Below are positions 24,067-30,959 of a stretch of 64,000 nucleotides of DNA, in pieces. The stretch comes from Gaiellasilicea sp963707575. GTDB taxonomy: Bacteria; Actinomycetota; Thermoleophilia; Gaiellales; Gaiellaceae. A program made the translations under genes and the position numbers. The notes under the pieces are model-generated. The model saw only the letters and a list, made by a program, of their open reading frames with translations. It was not told the origin of the DNA and ran no database searches. Within the stretch, counting starts at the first letter, position 1. Every line of letters starts with the position of its first letter. The DNA lies in assembly GCA_963707575.1 (NCBI GenBank), contig OY970171.1:1550001-1614000 (forward strand), given 5' to 3'.

Positions 24067-26022
24067 GTGACCGAGGTCGTCCAGCACGAAGCGCACGCGC
24101 CGCACGGGTCGGAGCCACCGCCGCGCCGCGGCCTGCGCCGGCTCACCGGCCCGGGGTATCTCCGCGCGGCCTGGATGACGCCGCTCTTCTGGGCCTTCGG
24201 GTTCGGGCTCGTCGTCTTCTTCCGCTGGCTCGGCCACTACGAGCCGACGGTGGACTGGGCTGTCGTCACCGTGGTCGCGTTCCTGACGACGGCACCGATC
24301 GGCTTCCTGGCCGGGATCGGCGCCTTCGACTACTGGGTCTACTACATCAGCGGCGGCGCGACGCGGCCCGAGGATCACTCGAGTCACGGCGCGACGAGCT
24401 GGCGCGACTACTTCCGGGTCAACACCGACCACAAGGTGATCGGGGTCCAGTACCTCGTCACCGTCTTCTTCTTCTTCGTCGTCGGGGGCTTCGCGGCCAT
24501 GCTCTTCCGCGCGGAGCTGGCGCAGCCCGACCTCCAGTTCGTCGATGCGCACGCCTACAACGGCCTGATCTCGATGCACGCGGCGCTGATGATCTTCCTC
24601 TTCATCATCCCTGCCTTCGCAGGGCTGGCCAACTTCGCCGTACCGCTGATGCTGGGCGCCCCCGACATGGCGTTCCCGCGCCTGAACGCGCTCTCCTTCT
24701 GGCTCCTGCCGGTCGCCGGGATCATGATGATCGCGAGCTTCCTCACCCCCGGCGGCGCGTTCGCGACGGGCTGGACGAGCTACGCGCCGCTCGCCTCCGA
24801 CCAGCCGCTGGGGCAGGTCTTCTTCAACATGGGCGTGCAGTGGGCCGGCGCGAGCTCGATCATGACCGCGCTCAACTTCCTGGTCACGATCATCACCATG
24901 CGCGCGCCGGGGATGACCTTCTGGCGTATGCCGCTGCTCGTCTGGGCGAACTTCACCACGTCGCTGCTCGTCGTGATCGCGACGCCGTTCATCGCCGCGT
25001 CGCAGTTCTTCGTCATGTTCGACCGGATCATGCACACGAACTTCTTCACGGTCGCGGAGGGCGGATACACGCTCGCCTACCAGCACATCTTCTGGTTCTA
25101 CTCCCACCCGGCCGTCTACATCATGATCCTGCCCGGCTTCGGGATCATCTCGGAGGTGATCGCCGTCTTCTCCCGGAAGCCGGTGTTCGGCTACCGGCTG
25201 ATGGCGCTCTCGCTGATGGCGATCCTCGTGCTGGGCTTCTCCGTGTGGGCGCACCACATGTTCGTGGCGGGGATGGCGCCCTGGCTGCGCGTGCCGATGA
25301 TGGTGACGTCGATGATCATCGCGGTGCCGACGGGGGTGAAGGTGTTCTCCTGGCTGGCGACCATGTGGGAGGGGAAGCTCCGCTTCAAGACGCCCATGCT
25401 GTTCGCCGTCGGCTTCGTCTCGATGTTCGTGCTCGGCGGCCTGTCGGGGATCTTCCTGGCGTCGGTCCCGATCGACATCCACGCCTCCGACACGTACTTC
25501 ATCGTTGCGCACATCCACTACGTGCTCTTCGGCGGCTCGCTCTTCACGATCTTCGCGGGGGTCTACTACTGGTTCCCGAAGATGACGGGCCGGATGTACG
25601 ACGAGCGGCTGGGCAAGTTGCACTTCTGGCTCACGTTCATCGGTTTCAACGGCACGTTCTTCCCCATGCACTGGGTCGGGCTGCAGGGGATGCCGCGGCG
25701 CGTCGCCGACTACGCAGCCGAGTTCGGCGACTGGAACATGGTCATCTCGGCGTTCTCGTTCCTGCTCGGCGCCTCGACGATCGTCTTCTTCTACAACATG
25801 ATCCAGAGCTGGACGCGCGGCCCGATCGCCGAGTCGAACCCGTGGCGGGCGATGACGCTCGAGTGGCAGGTCTCCTCGCCGCCGCCGGTGTTCAACTTCG
25901 ACGAGATTCCCCAGGTGGTCGGCGGGCCGTACGAGTACGGCGTGCCGGGCGCGCGCCACGCCGTTCTGAACGGCGACCGAGCTGCCGTCGCGACGACGCG
26001 TGAGGAGGAGACGGTCGGGTGA
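24067..26022 (+). CDS. ctaD: Cytochrome c oxidase subunit I (A2 type)
   Basis: This is the catalytic heme-copper subunit, 651 aa, from GTG 24067. Two extra N-terminal transmembrane segments precede the 12-helix core. Visible ligands are SMHAALMIF (low-spin heme), the CuB His347 cross-linked to Tyr351 in YSHPAVY, the HHMF pair, and HIHYVLFG (heme a3/a). The YSHPAVY motif lacks the Glu of the canonical GHPEVY and instead has the Tyr-Ser pair of A2-type proton channels, as in Thermus caa3. The gene ends in a GTGA overlap with the stress-like gene that follows. Confidence 0.96.
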   Translation: MTEVVQHEAHAPHGSEPPPRRGLRRLTGPGYLRAAWMTPLFWAFGFGLVVFFRWLGHYEPTVDWAVVTVVAFLTTAPIGFLAGIGAFDYWVYYISGGATRPEDHSSHGATSWRDYFRVNTDHKVIGVQYLVTVFFFFVVGGFAAMLFRAELAQPDLQFVDAHAYNGLISMHAALMIFLFIIPAFAGLANFAVPLMLGAPDMAFPRLNALSFWLLPVAGIMMIASFLTPGGAFATGWTSYAPLASDQPLGQVFFNMGVQWAGASSIMTALNFLVTIITMRAPGMTFWRMPLLVWANFTTSLLVVIATPFIAASQFFVMFDRIMHTNFFTVAEGGYTLAYQHIFWFYSHPAVYIMILPGFGIISEVIAVFSRKPVFGYRLMALSLMAILVLGFSVWAHHMFVAGMAPWLRVPMMVTSMIIAVPTGVKVFSWLATMWEGKLRFKTPMLFAVGFVSMFVLGGLSGIFLASVPIDIHASDTYFIVAHIHYVLFGGSLFTIFAGVYYWFPKMTGRMYDERLGKLHFWLTFIGFNGTFFPMHWVGLQGMPRRVADYAAEFGDWNMVISAFSFLLGASTIVFFYNMIQSWTRGPIAESNPWRAMTLEWQVSSPPPVFNFDEIPQVVGGPYEYGVPGARHAVLNGDRAAVATTREEETVG

Positions 26023-26870
26023 GCGAGCGCCGCACCGTCCTCGTCGTGGCGAACGAGACCCTCCCCGGGGAGGAGCTGCTCGAGGCGGTGCAGCGACACG
26101 CGGCGGCGGGTGACGTGCTCGTCCGGGTGATCGCGCCCGTGAACGCGCCCCGCGAGGGGTACGTCGTCTACGAGAACACGCGCCGGGCGTCCGCTGCCCG
26201 CCGCCTCGACCGGACCGTCGCGAAGCTGCGCGAGGCGGGGCTCTCGGTGATCGGCGACGTGATCGACAACGACCCGCTCACGGCCGTCCGCGACGCGATC
26301 GCGCAGGATCGGCCCGACGAGCTGATCGTCTCGACGCATCCGGACTCGAAGTCCGGCTGGCGGCGCCGGAACCTGCTCGAGGAGGTCCGGAAGGTCGCGG
26401 GCGACATCCCCGTCGAGCACGTCACCTCCGACGTGGCAGACCGGCTGGGCGCCCGCAACGTGCTGGTGGTCGCGAACGAGACCGTCCTGGGTGCGCCGCT
26501 CCTCAACCGCATCCGTGCGAAGGCGAAGGAGTCGGAGCAGGTCGCCTTCCTGATCGTTTGCCCCCAGAGCGACCCAGACCGCGGCGCGCACCCGGAGGCG
26601 GAGCAGCGGCTGCGGCAGGCGCTCGCGGAGCTGCGCACGGAGCAGATCGAGGTGCACGGTCAGATCGCGCACCCCGACCCGTACACGGCCGCCATGCACG
26701 CGGTCCGCGACGAGCGCGTGGACGAGATCATCGTCTCGACGTTCCCCGAGCAGCGCGGCTCCTCGTGGCTGCGCCGCGACCTCGTGGGACGCCTCCGCAG
26801 CGACGCGAAGGTGCCGGTGGAGCACGTCGTCGTGGAGCCGGCACAGAGCGCCGCGGCGGAGCGGGTATGA
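26019..26870 (+). CDS. Tandem universal-stress-like (VANET) protein in the oxidase operon
   Basis: This is a 283-aa protein of two homologous halves. Each half opens with a LVVANET strand (residues 7-13 and 147-153), has a D-P-x-T-A-x-x-A segment, then DELIVSTHP or DEIIVSTFP, then a Trp and basic residues (WRRRN, WLRRD), and ends VPVEHV or similar. The fold looks like universal stress protein alpha/beta domains, but the usual ATP-binding GxxGxxxxxxxxxG[ST] motif is not visible. It overlaps ctaD and ctaE by 4 bp on each side, so it is firmly part of the oxidase operon. Role unknown. Confidence 0.75.
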   Translation: MSERRTVLVVANETLPGEELLEAVQRHAAAGDVLVRVIAPVNAPREGYVVYENTRRASAARRLDRTVAKLREAGLSVIGDVIDNDPLTAVRDAIAQDRPDELIVSTHPDSKSGWRRRNLLEEVRKVAGDIPVEHVTSDVADRLGARNVLVVANETVLGAPLLNRIRAKAKESEQVAFLIVCPQSDPDRGAHPEAEQRLRQALAELRTEQIEVHGQIAHPDPYTAAMHAVRDERVDEIIVSTFPEQRGSSWLRRDLVGRLRSDAKVPVEHVVVEPAQSAAAERV

Positions 26871-27484
26871 GCGCTCACGGAGCCGCCGAGCACGGAGGCG
26901 CCCACCACCACGGGCCCCCGATCGCGAACCGGAGCTCGCGGATCGAGGCGACCGTGCTCGGGATGTTCCTCTTCATCGCCTCAGAGGCGATGCTCTTCGG
27001 CGCGTTCTTCACCGCCTACTTCTTCGTGCGCGTGGTCAACCCCGACGCGCCGGAGTGGCCGCTCGAGCCGTTCCACCTGCCCGTGTTCGTCGCGGGCGTG
27101 AACACCGCCATCCTGGTCACCTCGAGCTTCACCATGCACTGGGCGCTGCAGTCGATCAAGCGCGGCAACCGGACCGGGCTGAAGGCTGGGCTCGTGCTCA
27201 CCTTCGTGATGGGCCTCGCCTTCCTGCTCACGCAGATGCTCGAGTACGCGCGCGTCGGCTTCAACCCGAGCGACGGGTCCTTCGGGACGATCTTCTTCGG
27301 CCTCACGGGACTGCACGGAGCGCACGTGTTCGTCGGTCTCACGCTGCTCGCCGTCGCGACGGTGCGCGCGTTCCGCGGCCACTTCACCCCCGAGCACCAC
27401 CACGGTGTCGAGCTGCCGGGAATCTACTGGCACTTCGTCGACGTAATGTGGATCGTGGTGTATGCAACGATCTACTTGATCTAG
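26867..27484 (+). CDS. ctaE: Cytochrome c oxidase subunit III
   Basis: This is a 205-aa protein with five predicted transmembrane helices, the short actinobacterial form of subunit III. ATG 26867 overlaps the preceding stop in ATGA. A His-rich N-terminus (HGAAEHGGAHHHG) precedes the first helix LGMFLFIASEAMLFGAFF. The FFGLTGLHGAHVFVGL segment and the C-terminal IYWHFVDVMWIVVY are signature regions. It stabilises the subunit I proton pathway in known oxidases. Confidence 0.94.
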   Translation: MSAHGAAEHGGAHHHGPPIANRSSRIEATVLGMFLFIASEAMLFGAFFTAYFFVRVVNPDAPEWPLEPFHLPVFVAGVNTAILVTSSFTMHWALQSIKRGNRTGLKAGLVLTFVMGLAFLLTQMLEYARVGFNPSDGSFGTIFFGLTGLHGAHVFVGLTLLAVATVRAFRGHFTPEHHHGVELPGIYWHFVDVMWIVVYATIYLI

Positions 27485-27493
27485 GAGCGAGGC

Positions 27494-28132
27494 ATGGCGA
27501 GGAATCCGTTTCGCAGCGAGGCAGACGCGTATCGCTTTCTCCTGCTGACGATCGGCTATTTCGCCCTCATCGTCGCCGCGGCGTCGCTGAACCGTTGGCT
27601 CGGGCTGACCGTCTTCATCCTCCTCACCGCGCTCGTGCTCTGGCGCTGGCTGGGCGGCCGATCCGCTGAGCCGCCGGTGCGGCCGGTGCTGCCCCAACGG
27701 GCGGACGGAGCGGACCGGCACATCCTCGTGATCGCCAACGAGACCGTCGGAGGCAACGAGCTCTTCACGGTGCTCCAGGAGCGCTCCGAGGGCGTGCGCG
27801 AGGAAGTGCTGGTCGTCGTGCCCGCGCTCAACTCGCCGGTGCGCCACTGGGCCTCGGACGAGGACGGGGCGCGCGCGGCGGCGCAGCAGCGGCTCCAGAC
27901 GTCGCTGGCGCGGCTTGCGAGCGCCGGGGTCGAGGCACGCGGCGAGGTCGGGGACGGCGACCCATTGCAGGCGATGGAGGACGCGCTGCGCACGTTCGGC
28001 GCGGACGAGATCGTCATCTCGACGCATCCCGAGGGCCGCTCGCACTGGCTCGAGCGCAACGTCGTCGGAGCCGCGCGCGATCGCTTCGACGTGCCGATCA
28101 CGCACGTCGTCGTCGACCTCGAAGCCTCCTGA
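27494..28132 (+). CDS. Membrane-anchored universal-stress-like (VANET) protein
   Basis: This 212-aa protein has two N-terminal hydrophobic helices (about residues 15-35 and 37-55). They are reminiscent of small oxidase subunit IV, though too short to be sure. They are followed by one soluble domain of the same type as the protein at 26019: LVIANET near residue 77, DPLQAMEDAL, DEIVISTHP and HWLERN. It is the third copy of this domain in the operon. It may couple the domain to the oxidase complex. The stop overlaps the proposed CTG start of the amidase. Confidence 0.75.
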   Translation: MARNPFRSEADAYRFLLLTIGYFALIVAAASLNRWLGLTVFILLTALVLWRWLGGRSAEPPVRPVLPQRADGADRHILVIANETVGGNELFTVLQERSEGVREEVLVVVPALNSPVRHWASDEDGARAAAQQRLQTSLARLASAGVEARGEVGDGDPLQAMEDALRTFGADEIVISTHPEGRSHWLERNVVGAARDRFDVPITHVVVDLEAS

Positions 28133-29280
28133 GCGCCATCGCCGACGGCGTCTTCCTCGCACGGCCCGAGCGCCCCGCGGATGGGATCGCGCTCGCCGTC
28201 AAGGACCTCTTCGACACGGCTGGGCTCGAGACGACCTACGGATCTGCGATCTTCGCGGGTCACGTCCCGGCCGGGACCGCGGCCGCAGTCGCGACGCTCG
28301 AAGCCGCCGGCTACGGAGTCGTCGGCAAGACCAACCTGCACGAGTTCGCGTACGGCACGACGTCCGAGAACCCGCACTTCGGCGCCGTGCCGAACCCAGC
28401 GGCGCTGAGTCGAGGCGTGCAGGGTCGGGTCGCAGGCGGCTCGAGCGGCGGCTCGGCCGCCGCGCTCGCGGCCGGCCTCGCGGACGCTGCGCTCGGCACC
28501 GACTCGGCGGGCTCGATCCGGATCCCCGCAGCCTGCTGCGGCGTCGTCGGGCTGAAGCCGACGCACGGGCTGGTGTCGCTCGACGGCTGCTGGCCGCTCG
28601 CGCCCAGCTTCGACTGCGGCGGGCCGATGGCGACGGACGTGGAGGGCTGTGAGCGGATGCTCGAGGCCCTCGTCGACGACTTCGCTCCCCGCCGGCTGGA
28701 ATCGCTGGAAGAGGTGGAGGTCGGCGTGGCCTGGGCCGAGCTCGCCGATCCCGGTGTCCGGTCCCGCGTCGAGGCGGCCGCGGAGCGCTTCCCTCGCCGC
28801 CGCGCGGTCGAGCTCCCCATCGTCGACCAGGACAGCTACGCGCTGTTCATGCGCGAGGCCGCCGACGTCCATCGTGAGCTCTTCGCCGAGAACGCCGACC
28901 TCTACGGCGAGGACGTCCGGATCAAGCTCGAGCGCTGCCTGGCCGTGCGCGATTCAGACGTCGACCAGGCGCTCCGGCTGCGGGAGCTCTACCGGGAGCA
29001 GATGAGCGCCGCGCTCGATGGGCTCGACCTCGTGCTGACGCCGACGCTGCCGTGCGTGGCCCCTCCGCTCGGGGCCGGTGGCATCGGCGACCTGGACGTG
29101 CGTGAGACGCTGATCCGCTTCACCTATCCGTTCTCGGCGCTCGGTTGGCCGGCGCTCGCGCTGCCGTGCGGGCCGGCCGAGGACGGGCTCCCCGCGTCGC
29201 TCCAGATCGCCGGCCGCGGGGGCGCCGACGCGCTCGTCCTCGCGGCGGGAGCACTAGTGGCCAGACTGGCGGCCGCCTAA
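28129..29280 (+). CDS. Amidase-signature family hydrolase (probable CTG start)
   Basis: This is a Ser-cisSer-Lys amidase of 383 aa. Catalytic Lys is in AVKDLFDT (about residue 29). The serine loop AGGSSGGSAAALAAG carries the cis-Ser, and GTDSAGSIRIPA carries the nucleophile. An in-frame GTG exists only at 28387, after the catalytic Lys, so the true start must be upstream. CTG 28129 overlaps the upstream TGA as CTGA, the same 4-base coupling as neighbouring genes. The N-terminus is shorter than GatA by about 50-60 residues. Substrate is unknown; it is not obviously a glutamyl-tRNA amidotransferase. Confidence 0.8.
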   Translation: MSAIADGVFLARPERPADGIALAVKDLFDTAGLETTYGSAIFAGHVPAGTAAAVATLEAAGYGVVGKTNLHEFAYGTTSENPHFGAVPNPAALSRGVQGRVAGGSSGGSAAALAAGLADAALGTDSAGSIRIPAACCGVVGLKPTHGLVSLDGCWPLAPSFDCGGPMATDVEGCERMLEALVDDFAPRRLESLEEVEVGVAWAELADPGVRSRVEAAAERFPRRRAVELPIVDQDSYALFMREAADVHRELFAENADLYGEDVRIKLERCLAVRDSDVDQALRLRELYREQMSAALDGLDLVLTPTLPCVAPPLGAGGIGDLDVRETLIRFTYPFSALGWPALALPCGPAEDGLPASLQIAGRGGADALVLAAGALVARLAAA

Positions 29281-29314
29281 AGCTTCCGGGGGCTCCGGCC
29301 GATGAGGCAGGAGC

Positions 29315-30952
29315 ATGACCGGCCCTCGTTGTCTCGCTCTGCTTGCTCTCGCCTGCGCTTCCGCAGCGTTCGCGGCTGGTCCGGCTTCCGCCGCGCCCCG
29401 TCCCGTCGTCGGTTACCCCGAGGTGCTCACGACCGAGCACTTCCAGATCCACTACACGGGTGAGCTCACGTTCCCTCCCGCGCTGCCCAACGACGATCGG
29501 ATCCTCGACCAGGATGCGGGTGACCTCGCGGCTCTCGCCGAGGAGGCCTACGCGACGCTGCTCGGGTGGGGCTACCCGGCTCCCCTCGACGACGGCGACG
29601 GCCGAGTCGACATCTGGGTCCAGGACCAGCCCGACGACGGGATGATCGGGTTCGCCTCGCCCGACGGCGTCGGCTCGACGTCGACGGCCTGGATCTCGAT
29701 CGATCCCACAATGGTCCGGTCGCGGCACGTGATCGCGCACGAGGTGCTGCACGCGATCCAGATGGGCTTGTGGATGCCGGCCGATGCCTGGCTGCTCGAG
29801 GGCAGCGCGGAATGGCTCGGCTTCCAGCTCGACGGCTATGGCCCCTTCGGCGTCTCGCTGCCGGCGACCTACGCCGCTCCGGACCTGTCGCTCGACTGCG
29901 TGGGCGACGCGTGCGGCAACGACCTCTACGAGATCGGCGGCTACTCGCGCTGGACGTTCTTCCAGTACCTGAGCGAGCGCTTTGGCACCACGTTTGCCCG
30001 GGACGTGCTCGCCACGGGCGCGGCGCTCGCGGACCCGGCCCAGACCGGCGCCCAGCTGCTCGCGGCGACCCTGGCAGCCCGGGGAACGACGCTTGGCGAC
30101 GTCTTCAACGACTACACCGCAGTCCACGCTGCGGCTCGCTACGCCCCCGCAGCGCTGCAGGGAGTCCCGCCTGCGGCCCACTCCAGCCTTGCGTCCGGCG
30201 CGGCCACCGGCGCCCTGCCCGTGCAGCGCATCCCGGTGAACCACCTCGCTTCGCGCTACTTGAGGCTGACCCGGGGGACTGGCCCCGGTCCGTGCTGGGC
30301 CGCCACGCTGTCGCTGACGGTGGCGCTTCCGGCCGCGGTCGCCTCCAGGCCCGTCTTCTACTCCCCATCGCTCGGCTCCGTCGCGATTCCCCTGACGGTC
30401 AACGGGAGCACGGCCTCGCTCAGCGTGCCGTGGGACACCTGCTTCGGCGGATCCGACGGGTATCTCGCGCTTCCGAACGCGAGCCTCACTGCCGACGCAA
30501 GGATGTTCACGGTGAGCGGCTCGCTCGTGGTTGACCGCACGACGCCCGCGTCCCCGTCGGCTCCGCCGAATCCCCTCTGGACCGGCCCGACCGTGTCGGC
30601 TCCGAGCGGCGAGACGGCCCCGTCGATCCTCGTCTACGGCGCTGAGCTCCTGCGCGTGCCGGCAGCGACGCGAATCCTGCGGCTGATCGTCTTCTCGAGC
30701 GGCACCGGCAAGCTCCGGGCGACCGTCGGGAAGAACGTGATCGGCACCCGCGTGCTCCGCGCCGGGAACAACGACCTTCGCTTCCGGCTGCCCGTCAAGG
30801 TGGCCAGGTCTCTCAGCGCCAAGGGCCGTCGCAGCGCAGCCACGGCCCGGCTGTCGCTCACGAGCCTCTCCGCCCAGGGGGCGTCCGGCAAGACCGTCGC
30901 GCGCCGGATCGCGATCGTGACGTCCTCGAAGAAATCCCCCTCCCGTCGCTAG
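29315..30952 (+). CDS. Secreted putative zinc metallopeptidase (HExxH, gluzincin-like)
   Basis: This is a 545-aa exported protein with a signal peptide (to about residue 25). Near residue 140 it has VIAHEVLHAIQ, an HExxH zinc motif, followed about 20 residues later by LLEGSAEWLG, where the Glu would be the third ligand of a gluzincin. The HFQIHYTGE opening is common in such secreted peptidases. The C-terminal 250 residues are beta-rich and lack recognised domains, ending in a basic tail. No named family can be assigned. The next secreted protein gene is 7 bp downstream. Confidence 0.65.
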   Translation: MTGPRCLALLALACASAAFAAGPASAAPRPVVGYPEVLTTEHFQIHYTGELTFPPALPNDDRILDQDAGDLAALAEEAYATLLGWGYPAPLDDGDGRVDIWVQDQPDDGMIGFASPDGVGSTSTAWISIDPTMVRSRHVIAHEVLHAIQMGLWMPADAWLLEGSAEWLGFQLDGYGPFGVSLPATYAAPDLSLDCVGDACGNDLYEIGGYSRWTFFQYLSERFGTTFARDVLATGAALADPAQTGAQLLAATLAARGTTLGDVFNDYTAVHAAARYAPAALQGVPPAAHSSLASGAATGALPVQRIPVNHLASRYLRLTRGTGPGPCWAATLSLTVALPAAVASRPVFYSPSLGSVAIPLTVNGSTASLSVPWDTCFGGSDGYLALPNASLTADARMFTVSGSLVVDRTTPASPSAPPNPLWTGPTVSAPSGETAPSILVYGAELLRVPAATRILRLIVFSSGTGKLRATVGKNVIGTRVLRAGNNDLRFRLPVKVARSLSAKGRRSAATARLSLTSLSAQGASGKTVARRIAIVTSSKKSPSRR

Positions 30953-30959
30953 GAGCTCC

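Noticed and set aside
23908..25959. 683-codon minus-strand ORF
   Set aside because: It is antisense to ctaD, with a His/Arg/Asp-rich low-complexity product.
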